In this document: piece after piece, positions 16,598-25,589 of the stretch
Layout of the letters: each line of letters opens with the position of its first letter
Numbering within the stretch: position 1 is the stretch's first letter
Origin: JANRIC01 sp033765345
GTDB taxonomy: Bacteria; Bacteroidota; Bacteroidia; Cytophagales; Microscillaceae
NCBI GenBank assembly: GCA_033765345.1
Contig: JANRIC010000145.1
Span: forward strand, 1-26,331
DNA length: 26,331 bases
Direction of reading: 5' to 3'
Position numbers and translations under genes: made by a program
The notes under the pieces: generated by a model
Told to the model about the DNA's origin: nothing
The model's input: the letters and a program-made list of their open reading frames with translations, nothing else
Databases searched by the model: none

Positions 16598-19500
16598 ATG
16601 ATCATGAACAAAAGATTTCTTTTTATGTGCTTCGCCTGGGCTTTGCTCAGTGGGAGTCTGCACGCCCAACGTTTGGTTTTTCCGGATGATCCGGGTGCTT
16701 TTATTACATACACTGGCGATATTTTGAAAAATACCAAACGCCCTGAATCCGAAAATGCCGCCGAGGTGTTCACAGCAGTCTGGAACGGTGGCTCACTTAA
16801 TGCCGCTCACAAAAATACCATCATCCAAATCTCACAAAAAATGGTACCCAAACGGGCTACCGCTGCCACGGATTACACCGACCTTTCCCGGGCTATTGCT
16901 TTTGCAGCCAACGAACAAAAGCTCGATGCTTCAACCATGACTGGCTTCCTGGATGTGACCCTCAAAACCGTAGAAAACTTTGAAATTAAAGATATTCGTA
17001 TCTACCTGGATAAAATGCAGGCTTTTATGCTCCGTAAAACTATTCACAACAACGCTTACAGCAGGGTATATGCCCCAGGAAGCTTTCAAATGATCTATGT
17101 TTCAGAGCTTGATGAAGCCCTCCAAAATGAATTTGCCCCCACAGCCAATGCCGATATTGCGCCTACCGAACAAAATCTACCGAAAATCACCGGACCGATT
17201 ATGCGCTTTAATGCTACTGATCTCATTTTAGCTACTTCTTTTGATTCTACGTCAATCAAATCTACCAAAGGAGTTTTTCACATTTTAAGTAGCAAATTTA
17301 TAGGCAAAGGTGGCAAATTTGATTGGTCTGCCCTTGATTTGGATCCCAATCAGGTCAATTGTGAATTTGACGCATATATTTTTGACGTGACCAAACCCAT
17401 CATCCACGCCGAATACGCCACACTCAATTATACCCTACTCCTAAGTCGCCCCGTAAAAGGTGATTTTGAATACGTGAGCAAAGCCCGAAAAGATATTTAT
17501 CAGGCTACTTATCCTAAGTTTACCTCATATTCCAATGATGTGGAAATCAACCAATTTGGTCAAGATTTGCACTACAATGGCGGCTTTACCCTGGAAGGCA
17601 GAAAAATATACAGCCGCTCTAAAAATACCAATCAACTCTCTGCCATCAGTGGAATAAAAAATGATGAGACAGCTTTTAAAGTGCTTTCCAAAGATTTTAA
17701 TATCAATGACAGTATTATCTCCGCTCCTCACGTATCCATTGCATTGTATATGGGGGGGATCGATTCTTTATACCATTCCGACCTGCAGTTTAAGCTCCTT
17801 CGCAATAAAAGTGAAATCCAACTCGTGAGAGACCGTAATACCTCTGCTGGACAAACTCCTTTTATTAATAATCACCATCAGTTTTATATCAATGCCGATG
17901 TAGTCAAGTATAATCTTGAAAAGGACAGCTTGGATATTTATATGCTTAGTGGCGCTCAGGGACTCCGACCAGCCATTTTTGAATCGTTTGACTATTTTAA
18001 TAAGGATCGCTACAACAATATGATCGGAGGGTATAATTTTCACCCACTCAAACTATTCACAAGATACGCCCAAAAAATAGGATCAACAGACTTCTACATT
18101 CAGGAGATGTCAGCCGATTACCGCCGTGATGAAGCCACGCTCCGCAATGTAGCTAGTAGCCTCCAAAGTCAGGCTTATCTCGATTATGAACCCAGCACTG
18201 GTAAAGTACACCTTACCAAAAGAATTAATCAGACGGACTCAGCAGATGTTTTTCTCTCAGCCGTAGAAAAGGTCGAGCGCAAAACAGCCAATCAGCAGGA
18301 CGTATCAATCTATGATACCTATGATCACGATAATTTTATTATTGAATCTTTTGTATCCTCAGGCCCCAATGCCAGTCTAAGCCGATCTAATAATGAACTT
18401 GTCATCCGTGGAATAGAAAAATTCCCAATCAGTGAAGCACTAAATTTATTTATCATCCCAGATAGCTCCTCGAAAAGTGTAACGGTTTATGGTGGACGAA
18501 ATCTATTTATGAAACAAGGAGAAATCACAGTCGGTAACTTCCGATTTATTGGTAAAAATTTCTTCCTCCTTTATAATGATTTTACCCTTGAAATGCCTGA
18601 AATTGATAATATCTTATTTGCCATCAAAGATACTACCTCCGGTGAAGGCGGCGTACACGAATACGGGAAAGAAATCAGCTTCAAACCCGGCCGTGTAATC
18701 ATCAATGACCCACTCAACAAATCAGGTAGAAAAAAAGGCAATATCGCTGGTACCGATCAGAATTATGAAAGTTACCCCAAATTAAGCATCGAGGAAGGTG
18801 GAGAAGTATACTTCTTTACAGATTATCGTCAAAATTATTCCTATGACAGCACCCGAGCTTACTTCCAGATTTATCAAATTGATATGGATAGTTTGAACAC
18901 CAAGGTTCCGATTTTCCCCGGTAAATTCGTTTCCAATATTTTCCCCGAATTTGAAGAAGACCTCATACCCATGACTCACCCCGACAATACAATGGGCCTA
19001 AGGCATACTCCTCCAAAAGCTGGTTATCCGCTTTATCCGCAAAATGATCTGGTCAAAGGTGCTCACATGAGCTTTAATCGTCCTCTGGTCATGAACAAAG
19101 ACGGACTCTTTTCGGGAGGGGAGATCAAATTCTTGTCTACCTCGCTCAAAGCCCCAGAATTTATTTTTATGCCTGACTCCGTAACTTCCGACAATATCGA
19201 TTTTACTGTCACTTCTGCCAATATCAAAGGAGCTGAATTTGCCGAAGCAGCCGGTAAAACAGCCCAACTCCGATGGCTTGCCACAGAAGACCGTATGATT
19301 ATTACCAATAAAGAAGAAATCATCCGCCTTGAAGATGCACGCAATACCCTCGCCCCAGGAGCCTTTGAGCAACGATACAAAGATAAATTATTTACACTCT
19401 ATGGCGTCGCCAATCCTATGACGCTTAGCGGTAACCTGACTGTCAGCTCTGACGGGCTTCGTGGAGAAGGTAACCTGATCCGAAAAGACTTTACTTTGCT

Positions 19501-21460
19501 CTCAGTCAGTGAAGAACCTTTCAAGTTTGGCCAAAACAGATTTACAGCCAGTAATGTGGAGTTTAGAATTAACTCTAAAGATCGTGATCCTTTTGAGTTC
19601 GATAAAGGATTTTTCTATACCGACAACAAAGCCGTATTACACGGTAATTTTGTAGACGTAGATTTTGACCTGGGTGCAGGGAAAGCCAATGTACACCCCG
19701 ATGAAGAATTCGTGGACTTTGCCTCACTCGCCCTACCTTATGCAGAATACCGAACTTCTATCAAAGAAGCTATCTGGGATTTGAATAAAAAATCTATTGC
19801 GATGAGTGGAGACTCTACTTCATTTTTTGTTGCAACTATCTTCGGTAATGAAGATTTTAACGAAGAAAATCTCAAATTTAACGCAGATAAAGCGCTTTAT
19901 GACATCCAAAAACTCAGTATGAAGGTAGAAGGAATCCCCTTTATCAATTCAGCCGATGCTAGTATTGTGCCCAAAGACGGTATCGCTGTTATCCTCAAAG
20001 ATGCTGAAATGCAGGAACTCAAAGAAGCCAAAGTATTGATTGATACCCTCAATCGTTATCACCGACTATTTGACGGAAACATCCAGATCAAATCCAGACT
20101 GGACTTTGAAGGAGACGCTACCTATCAGTTTGTCAATACCCAAAAAGATACTTTTAATGTGAAATTTGATAAATTTGAGCTGATAGAAGACGAACTGTTT
20201 AAAGGACGTAAAAAAGAACTCAAAGGCGGCAAAGTACCCAAATATACCTTCGCACAAGGTACAGTATCCGACAAAGACAACTTCTATATCACCTCCAGGG
20301 TACTCTACAAAGGGCAAATTAAAATGTATGCCAACCGACGAAACCTCTCCTTGGACGGATTTATCAAGCTTGATCTCTCTTCCACACAATCCGAATTTAA
20401 TGAATGGATTCCTTATACCAGTGATAAGGGAGACTCGGTGTTTCTGGCGATTGAAAGTAAAAAAGTGGTGGATAATCAGATTATTACCTCTGGACTCCAC
20501 TTTGTCAAAGGAGCTAATGATTTGTATTCTACCTTTTTATCTCCCAAACAATCCGACCAAGACAAAGACGTGTTCCTAACCAGTGGTATCTTGGATTATA
20601 ATCCGTCTATTGACGAATTTAAAATCGCCCCACAATCACGTAGGGATGGAGGGTACGTCGGTAATCAACTGATCTTTGATGACCAAAAAGCTTCTATTTA
20701 TCTGGAAGGAACGTTCAATTTTATGGATGAAGTCAATAGTAAATTCTTAAAATCATCTGGAACAGGGCGGCTAAACACACAAGAGAAAACCTTTAATTTT
20801 GATACCTTCCTGGCTTTTGACCTTCCGATGGATTTTAAGGCGGTAGCTACCATGCAGCCCGAAATATCCAGAATCTTACCTCCAACTACTTCTATTATTT
20901 TGGATAAAAATGATCCCTTGACTTCTAAAGTCGCCGAAATTGCTGGAGAAAAAGATTTTATCAAATTTCAGGAAAGTATCGGCGTAAGACCTATCCCCTT
21001 GTCCGAAATCTCCCCCGAACTCAAAAAAACCCTGATTTTCTCCAAAGTAGATCTGGTATGGTCTGAGGAATACAAAACGCTATACAGCCAGGGTGCACTA
21101 CGTCTGTTGAGCGTTTTTGATAAAATTTATAACGCAGATGTGACAGGCTTTATTGAATTGAAGAAAAACGCAGCCGGAGATGGTTTTACGATCTATTTGC
21201 AGGTAGACCCAGATGTGTGGTACTATTTTGAGATGGAACAAGAAGTCCTTTCAGTCTTATCATCAGATCAAACCTTCAACGAAATCGTAGAAACCAAAGA
21301 CGTAGAATTGGCAGCCTTGGATAAAAAAGAAGCCTTTATCAATAAATTCCGTGCAGTCTACGGAGCTGCCGAATTGCCCAAGAGCGAGAAGAAAAAAGAA
21401 GAAGAAAAAGAACTTGAAAAGAAAAAAGAAGCTGAAGAGGAAGAAGACGACGGTTTCTAA
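16598..21460 (+). CDS. Giant secreted protein of unknown function, 1620 aa
   Basis: A signal peptide is clear: MNKR, hydrophobic core, then HAQ with cleavage near residue 24. Met3 (16604) is an alternative start that gives a more conventional signal sequence. The rest has no further membrane segment. It is dominated by short beta-strand-like stretches with many Asp, Asn, Tyr and Phe and repeated 'G..I..D....' turns, suggesting a long beta-rich periplasmic or surface protein; no catalytic motif is evident. From memory it resembles a large uncharacterised protein conserved in Bacteroidota, but I cannot give a family name. The last roughly 28 residues are an almost pure Lys/Glu/Asp tail ending EEEEDDGF, encoded by a purine tract near 21384-21450. 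There is no C-terminal sorting domain of the type IX kind. It follows prmA by 13 bases and ends at a strong terminator. Confidence 0.8.
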   Translation: MIMNKRFLFMCFAWALLSGSLHAQRLVFPDDPGAFITYTGDILKNTKRPESENAAEVFTAVWNGGSLNAAHKNTIIQISQKMVPKRATAATDYTDLSRAIAFAANEQKLDASTMTGFLDVTLKTVENFEIKDIRIYLDKMQAFMLRKTIHNNAYSRVYAPGSFQMIYVSELDEALQNEFAPTANADIAPTEQNLPKITGPIMRFNATDLILATSFDSTSIKSTKGVFHILSSKFIGKGGKFDWSALDLDPNQVNCEFDAYIFDVTKPIIHAEYATLNYTLLLSRPVKGDFEYVSKARKDIYQATYPKFTSYSNDVEINQFGQDLHYNGGFTLEGRKIYSRSKNTNQLSAISGIKNDETAFKVLSKDFNINDSIISAPHVSIALYMGGIDSLYHSDLQFKLLRNKSEIQLVRDRNTSAGQTPFINNHHQFYINADVVKYNLEKDSLDIYMLSGAQGLRPAIFESFDYFNKDRYNNMIGGYNFHPLKLFTRYAQKIGSTDFYIQEMSADYRRDEATLRNVASSLQSQAYLDYEPSTGKVHLTKRINQTDSADVFLSAVEKVERKTANQQDVSIYDTYDHDNFIIESFVSSGPNASLSRSNNELVIRGIEKFPISEALNLFIIPDSSSKSVTVYGGRNLFMKQGEITVGNFRFIGKNFFLLYNDFTLEMPEIDNILFAIKDTTSGEGGVHEYGKEISFKPGRVIINDPLNKSGRKKGNIAGTDQNYESYPKLSIEEGGEVYFFTDYRQNYSYDSTRAYFQIYQIDMDSLNTKVPIFPGKFVSNIFPEFEEDLIPMTHPDNTMGLRHTPPKAGYPLYPQNDLVKGAHMSFNRPLVMNKDGLFSGGEIKFLSTSLKAPEFIFMPDSVTSDNIDFTVTSANIKGAEFAEAAGKTAQLRWLATEDRMIITNKEEIIRLEDARNTLAPGAFEQRYKDKLFTLYGVANPMTLSGNLTVSSDGLRGEGNLIRKDFTLLSVSEEPFKFGQNRFTASNVEFRINSKDRDPFEFDKGFFYTDNKAVLHGNFVDVDFDLGAGKANVHPDEEFVDFASLALPYAEYRTSIKEAIWDLNKKSIAMSGDSTSFFVATIFGNEDFNEENLKFNADKALYDIQKLSMKVEGIPFINSADASIVPKDGIAVILKDAEMQELKEAKVLIDTLNRYHRLFDGNIQIKSRLDFEGDATYQFVNTQKDTFNVKFDKFELIEDELFKGRKKELKGGKVPKYTFAQGTVSDKDNFYITSRVLYKGQIKMYANRRNLSLDGFIKLDLSSTQSEFNEWIPYTSDKGDSVFLAIESKKVVDNQIITSGLHFVKGANDLYSTFLSPKQSDQDKDVFLTSGILDYNPSIDEFKIAPQSRRDGGYVGNQLIFDDQKASIYLEGTFNFMDEVNSKFLKSSGTGRLNTQEKTFNFDTFLAFDLPMDFKAVATMQPEISRILPPTTSIILDKNDPLTSKVAEIAGEKDFIKFQESIGVRPIPLSEISPELKKTLIFSKVDLVWSEEYKTLYSQGALRLLSVFDKIYNADVTGFIELKKNAAGDGFTIYLQVDPDVWYYFEMEQEVLSVLSSDQTFNEIVETKDVELAALDKKEAFINKFRAVYGAAELPKSEKKKEEEKELEKKKEAEEEEDDGF

Positions 21461-21480
21461 AAATAATAGCAGTGCTCTGA

Positions 21481-21515
21481 ACCGACAGAAATTCAACACA
21501 CTGTCGGTTTTTTTT
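21481..21515 (+). terminator. Strong intrinsic terminator
   Basis: ACCGACAG (21481-21488) pairs perfectly with CTGTCGGT (21501-21508) around a 12-base loop, followed directly by a run of eight T (21508-21515). It closes the prmA-giant protein transcript and lies just before the VOC gene, which therefore needs its own promoter or read-through. Confidence 0.9.
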
Positions 21516-21529
21516 ATATATACAAAATT

Positions 21530-21931
21530 ATGAAACAAAAAATCGCACACATTGCATTGCTGGTACGTGATTATGATGAAGCCATTGCGTTTTATACCAC
21601 CAAACTGAACTTTCAACTCCTGGAAAATACAGTACTCAATGAAACAAAACGCTGGGTACGCATCGCTCCCCCAGGAGCAGAAGAATGTAGCCTTTTATTG
21701 GCAAAAGCCACTGACGAAAAGCAGGAACTTGCCATAGGAAATCAAAGCGGTGGTCGTATATTCCTTTTTTTGTATACCGATGATTTCTGGCGAGATTATC
21801 AGGCTATGATACAAAAAGGTGTTCATTTTATACGCCTCCCTAAGATAGAAAACTACGGTATTGTAGCCGTTTTTGAAGATTTATACGGCAATTTGTGGGA
21901 TTTGATCGAGCCTAATTCATACAAGGAATAA
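21530..21931 (+). CDS. VOC-family (glyoxalase-like) protein
   Basis: A 133-residue protein of the vicinal oxygen chelate superfamily. It opens with the typical IAHIALLVRDYDEAIAFY strand-helix, in which the His is a likely metal ligand, and ends with FEDLYGNLWDLIEP, in which the Glu/Asp and 'GN.WDLIEP' form the second half of the metal site. Two beta-alpha-beta-beta-beta units fit the length. Members include glyoxalase I, bleomycin-binding proteins and dioxygenases; substrate cannot be assigned. The gene starts only 15 bases after the T-run of the upstream terminator, leaving little room for a conventional promoter; one may overlap the AT-rich stretch TTTTATATATACAAAATT. It appears monocistronic, since plsY has its own promoter. 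Confidence 0.88.
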   Translation: MKQKIAHIALLVRDYDEAIAFYTTKLNFQLLENTVLNETKRWVRIAPPGAEECSLLLAKATDEKQELAIGNQSGGRIFLFLYTDDFWRDYQAMIQKGVHFIRLPKIENYGIVAVFEDLYGNLWDLIEPNSYKE

Positions 21932-21990
21932 ACAAAAATATTTTTTCCCAGTTTTATACTCATTAATTTCCACTTTAAATCCTGCGATAA

Positions 21991-22022
21991 TTTGAATTAT
22001 CTCATTAACTTAACTAACTTTG
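21991..22022 (+). promoter_or_regulatory. Bacteroidota-type promoter of plsY
   Basis: TTTG (21991-21994), a 20-base spacer, then TAACTTTG (22015-22022), a full match to the Bacteroidota -33/-7 consensus (TTTG and TAnnTTTG). The predicted transcript start would be a few bases downstream, giving a leader of about 15-18 bases before the ATG at 22045. This is the best promoter match in the window. Confidence 0.6.
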
Positions 22023-22044
22023 TCCATATTACGATTTAATAATT

Positions 22045-22734
22045 ATGATTGACTTTATATTTGCCATCATTAATTTTGATTTGGTTTTTATTCTCATAGG
22101 CGCAGCAGTTGCCTATTTACTTGGATCAATTCCTACCGCCATTTGGACAAGCAAATGGTATTTTGGTATCGATATCCGAGAACACGGCAGCGGAAATGCG
22201 GGTGCCAGCAATACTTTTAGGGTGTTGGGAGTCAAGGCAGGGTGTTTTGTGATGGCGATAGATGTACTGAAAGGGTGGCTTGCTACTTCCATAGCTTCTT
22301 TTTTTGTATTTTTGCAAATTGTATCTTATGACGAATTCATTCTCTATAAAATAATTTTTTATCAGCTCATCTTTGGATCTTTGGCTATTCTGGGGCATAT
22401 CTTTCCGATTTATGCAGGCTTTAAGGGAGGTAAAGGAGTAGCCACATTACTGGGAATGATGCTGGCCGTAAATCCTCAACTTACGCTGATTTGTGTGGGT
22501 GTTTTTATTATTGTATTACTACTTTCACGATACGTGTCACTGGGTTCTATTCTGGCTACATTGTCTTTTCCGCTTTTGTCATTGACTCCCCGGTTTCGCC
22601 CGGATGACCCAATCCTGATTGTGTTCGGCTTTCTGATGTTTACCGTAGTGGTACTTACCCATCAAAAAAATATTGTAAAGCTGATTCACGGTGAAGAAAA
22701 CCGGGCTAATCTCCGTCTTAGAAAAAGAAACTAA
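22045..22734 (+). CDS. plsY: Glycerol-3-phosphate acyltransferase (acyl-phosphate dependent)
   Basis: This integral inner-membrane enzyme transfers an acyl group from acyl-phosphate to glycerol 3-phosphate, the first step of phospholipid synthesis. The 229-residue protein has several membrane helices and the three PlsY motifs: LGSIPTA (near 26-32), the glycerol-phosphate loop GSGNAGASN (48-56), and GHIFPIYAGFKGGKG (117-131). It is slightly longer than average, with an extended hydrophobic loop around residues 85-110. It has its own promoter and is followed after 50 bases by the M20 dipeptidase. The partner enzyme PlsX is not in this window. Confidence 0.95.
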   Translation: MIDFIFAIINFDLVFILIGAAVAYLLGSIPTAIWTSKWYFGIDIREHGSGNAGASNTFRVLGVKAGCFVMAIDVLKGWLATSIASFFVFLQIVSYDEFILYKIIFYQLIFGSLAILGHIFPIYAGFKGGKGVATLLGMMLAVNPQLTLICVGVFIIVLLLSRYVSLGSILATLSFPLLSLTPRFRPDDPILIVFGFLMFTVVVLTHQKNIVKLIHGEENRANLRLRKRN

Positions 22735-22750
22735 TCCTGGTTTCTTTTCT
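22720..22750 (+). terminator. Possible hairpin terminator at end of plsY
   Basis: AGAAAAAGAAAC (22720-22731, overlapping the last plsY codons) and GTTTCTTTTCT (22740-22750) can pair with one bulged A around the loop TAATCCTG. The U-rich 3' arm is not followed by a separate T-run, so terminator function is uncertain; it might only attenuate transcription into the dipeptidase gene. Confidence 0.3.
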
Positions 22751-22784
22751 ACAACACAAAGTTTTTATTTCCTAAATCTAAAAT

Positions 22785-24155
22785 ATGACTGTAAATAACT
22801 ATCTCCACACCCACAGAGAGCGTTTCATTGAAGAACTGCTGACTCTTCTCAAAATTCCTTCTGTGAGTACCGATAATAACTTTAGAGAAGACATACATCG
22901 AGCAGCCGCCTTTATTCAAGAAAAGCTCAAAGAAGCCGGAGTTCCGTATACCGAAATCATCGAGACATCAGGCTATCCCATTGTTTTTGGAGAGAAAATC
23001 ATAGATGCATCCTTACCAACAGTACTTGTTTATGGGCATTATGATGTACAGCCACCCGATCCCTTGGATTTATGGAACTCTCCTCCTTTTGAACCCGTGA
23101 TTCAGGATGGGAAAATTTATGCCCGTGGTTCCAGTGATGATAAAGGGCAAATGTATATGCATATCAAAGCCATAGAAACTTTGATAGCACAAGATGCCCT
23201 TCCTTGCAATGTCAAATTTATGATTGAAGGTGAAGAAGAAATAGGCTCTCCAAACCTAGCTCCTTTTGTAAAAGCAAATAAAGATAAACTCGGAGCAGAT
23301 GTCATACTGATCTCAGATACGAGCATTCTTGACAATGACATTCCCTCCATCACTGCTGGGCTAAGAGGACTCTGCTATATGGAAGTAGAGGTCACCGGAC
23401 CTAACCGTGATTTGCATTCCGGCGTGTATGGCGGTGGTGTAGCTAATCCGATCAATATACTCTGCCAAATGATCAGCTCACTCAAAGACGAGCAAAATCA
23501 GGTAACCATTCCAGGATTCTACGATCAAGTACTGGAGTTATCTGATCAGGAAAGGGCTTTGATTGCACAGATTCCTTTTGATGAGCAAAAATACAAGGAC
23601 GAACTCGGCATAGATGCCCTGGTAGGCGAAAACGGCTACTCTACTTTGGAGCGTACTTCCACGCGCCCTACTTTGGATGTAAATGGTATCTGGGGAGGAT
23701 ATATTGGCGAAGGAGCAAAGACTGTTCTTCCGTCTAAGGCTTATGCCAAAATCAGTATGCGCCTCGTACCCAATCAATCTTCTGAAGAAATTACCCGACT
23801 TTTTACAGAGCATTTTCAAAAAATTGCTCCTGCTGGCGTACGGGTAAAAGTAGCTCCCCACCACGGCGGAGAGCCTGCCGTCACACCCATTGACTCCATA
23901 GCTTTCCGAGCGGCAACTCAAGCATTTGAAGAAGTCTGGGGCAAAACTCCCATTCCGAAGCGTGAGGGAGGAAGCATTCCGATCGTATCGCTTTTTGAAC
24001 GCGAACTTGGATTAAAAAGCGTGCTGATGGGTTTCGGACTAGATTCAGACAATATCCACTCCCCAAACGAACACTTTGGCTTATTTAATTATTTTAAAGG
24101 AATAGAGACAATCAGTGCTTTTTATAAGCATTTTGCAGCCTTGCAAAAGAGTTAA
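22785..24155 (+). CDS. M20-family metallopeptidase (dipeptidase)
   Basis: A 456-residue cytoplasmic di-zinc peptidase of the carnosinase/CNDP-like branch of M20, expected to cleave dipeptides or short peptides. The metal and catalytic residues are all visible: His85 and Asp87 in YGHYDVQPP, bridging Asp118 in SSDDKGQ, general-base Glu151 and ligand Glu152 in EGEEEIGS, Asp178 in LISDTS, and His425 in DNIHSPNE. The dimerisation (lid) domain lies between about residues 190 and 340 and contains the DLHSGVYGG motif, whose His assists catalysis in related enzymes. No signal peptide. Length is normal. It may be read from the plsY promoter (50-base gap). Confidence 0.93.
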   Translation: MTVNNYLHTHRERFIEELLTLLKIPSVSTDNNFREDIHRAAAFIQEKLKEAGVPYTEIIETSGYPIVFGEKIIDASLPTVLVYGHYDVQPPDPLDLWNSPPFEPVIQDGKIYARGSSDDKGQMYMHIKAIETLIAQDALPCNVKFMIEGEEEIGSPNLAPFVKANKDKLGADVILISDTSILDNDIPSITAGLRGLCYMEVEVTGPNRDLHSGVYGGGVANPINILCQMISSLKDEQNQVTIPGFYDQVLELSDQERALIAQIPFDEQKYKDELGIDALVGENGYSTLERTSTRPTLDVNGIWGGYIGEGAKTVLPSKAYAKISMRLVPNQSSEEITRLFTEHFQKIAPAGVRVKVAPHHGGEPAVTPIDSIAFRAATQAFEEVWGKTPIPKREGGSIPIVSLFERELGLKSVLMGFGLDSDNIHSPNEHFGLFNYFKGIETISAFYKHFAALQKS

Positions 24156-24231
24156 GCTATAGCCACACCGTATTTCAGATTGTTGTGAGATAGGGTCAAC
24201 CATCCGAAATAGAATACTAAACTTGACTTCC

Positions 24232-24345
24232 TCAAAATTCCATGAATTTGATCGGTAGTGTTAAGAATGTAATGCTCAAATATCAGATCGCTGTAGTTTG
24301 TTTTATCAAAATTCCTGAATTCATAGCCTTACGTATTAAACACTA
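24232..24345. repeat. Direct and inverted repeats upstream of the dehydrogenase
   Basis: The 234-base gap before the dehydrogenase has no gene. It holds a 10-base direct repeat, TCAAAATTCC (24232-24241 and 24306-24315), each copy followed by TGAATT. It also holds an inverted pair TAGTGTTAA (24256-24264) and TTAAACACTA (24336-24345), each flanked on its outer side by GATC. These may be regulator-binding sites for the dehydrogenase or chance in AT-rich DNA. No clear promoter consensus is seen. Confidence 0.25.
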
Positions 24346-24389
24346 TCATTTGATCAATATCATATCATGTAGATTTAAAAAGTGATAAG

Positions 24390-25397
24390 ATGAAAATATT
24401 AACTTGTACTGCTCCAGGCTTGTTTAATTATGGAGAAGTAGAAAAACCACTCTTAACTTCGGGCAAATCTATTTTAAAAATAAAAAGAATTGGCGTCTGT
24501 GGAACAGATATTCACGCTTACGAGGGTACTCAACCCTATTTTACGTATCCCCGAATTTTAGGACATGAGTTGGGCTGCGAATTCGTAGAAGGGGATGCCG
24601 AAGGTTTTATTTCAGGTGAGAAAGTAACTTTTATCCCCTATTTTCACTGTGGAAAGTGTATTGCTTGTCGTCAGCATTATACCAATTGTTGTCAGAATAT
24701 TCAGGTAGCCGGCGTACATACAGATGGAGGCATGACAGAATACCTATCTGTACCTACACATTCCCTAGTCCATGGTAAAGATTTAGAATTGGACTCACTG
24801 GCGCTTATTGAGCCGCTGGCAGTCTCCGCACACGGCATCCGAAGGGCTGCTGTCAAAATGGGGGAGTATGTTTTGATCATTGGAGCTGGTCCTATTGGTA
24901 TAGGTGCTATGAAATTTGCCAGTATTGCCGGAGCGAAAGTCATAGCCATGGATGTCAATACTCATAGATTGACCTTTTGCCAACAAAAACTACATGTAGA
25001 CCATGTTATTCAGGCACAAGGAGTCCATGTTTATGAACAAATCCAAGAAATCACCTTAGGAGATATGCCTACTGTAGTCATAGATGCCACAGGAAGCCAA
25101 AAAGCCATCCAAAATGCCTTTCAATATATGGCACATACTGGAAGATATGTATTGATTGGTCTTCAGAAAGGCGATATAAGCTTCAGCCATCCTGAATTTC
25201 ATAAACGGGAAGCTACCTTAATGAGCAGCAGAAATGCAACCCGCGAAGATTTTGAGTACGTCATCTCTTGCATTCGGAAAAAATGGATTGATCCCCAAAC
25301 CCTAATTACACACCGTATAGCATTTGGGCAAGTGAAAGATGAGTTTTTGAATGTAGTACGTTCCGAAACGGTAATCAAAGCTATGATAGAATTATAA
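24390..25397 (+). CDS. Zinc-dependent medium-chain alcohol/polyol dehydrogenase
   Basis: A 335-residue NAD(P)-dependent oxidoreductase of the medium-chain (GroES-like) family. Catalytic zinc ligands are Cys37 (VCGTDIH), His59-Glu60 (GHELG) and a Glu in LIEPLAV. The structural zinc site is intact with Cys87, Cys90, Cys93 and Cys101. The Rossmann loop GAGPIG starts at Gly165, followed by an acidic residue in AMDVN that suggests preference for NAD. The sequence resembles sorbitol/threonine dehydrogenases and, from memory, LgoD-type L-galactonate dehydrogenases, so a sugar alcohol or sugar acid substrate is likely; it cannot be fixed here because no sugar-pathway genes adjoin it. Upstream repeats may mark substrate-dependent regulation. 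Confidence 0.9.
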   Translation: MKILTCTAPGLFNYGEVEKPLLTSGKSILKIKRIGVCGTDIHAYEGTQPYFTYPRILGHELGCEFVEGDAEGFISGEKVTFIPYFHCGKCIACRQHYTNCCQNIQVAGVHTDGGMTEYLSVPTHSLVHGKDLELDSLALIEPLAVSAHGIRRAAVKMGEYVLIIGAGPIGIGAMKFASIAGAKVIAMDVNTHRLTFCQQKLHVDHVIQAQGVHVYEQIQEITLGDMPTVVIDATGSQKAIQNAFQYMAHTGRYVLIGLQKGDISFSHPEFHKREATLMSSRNATREDFEYVISCIRKKWIDPQTLITHRIAFGQVKDEFLNVVRSETVIKAMIEL

Positions 25398-25417
25398 AAA
25401 ATCATCTGCTAAGAATT

Positions 25418-25589
25418 TTGGAGAAACACTCAAATAAAATTTCTGCTTCAAAAATTTTTCTTTAAAAAAAATGAATTAGAGCATAAAACGATTCTATCAG
25501 AAGGAGAAGATCATACGGATATTTCTCAAATTTTAAACCTCATTCAACTGCTAACATCTAAGAAAATGGTTCTTCAAGAAATTACATGA
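25418..25589 (+). pseudogene. Small broken or frameshifted ORF upstream of the orphan exported protein
   Basis: From a TTG at 25418 one frame encodes MEKHSNKISASKIFL and stops at TAA (25463-25465). The +1 frame then continues without a stop from 25464 (KKNELEHKTILSEGEDHTD...) to TGA at 25587-25589. The joined product would be about 56 residues, hydrophilic and protein-like. The junction reads CTT-TAA followed by a run of A. The final TGA overlaps the ATG of the next gene as ATGA, a typical translational-coupling arrangement, which suggests that the second part is or was a real gene. It may be a decayed gene with a one-base insertion, a longer gene that lost its front, or a genuine +1 recoding site. 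Function is unknown. Confidence 0.3.

Noticed and set aside
19998..20500. Minus-strand open frame opposite the giant secreted gene
   Set aside because: The plus frame is continuous for 1620 codons with a signal peptide and terminator; the antisense frame shows no protein-like pattern.
21380..21455. Purine-rich tract as a repeat or slippage-prone microsatellite
   Set aside because: It encodes the charged C-terminal tail of the giant protein without regular unit length; listed only as part of that gene.
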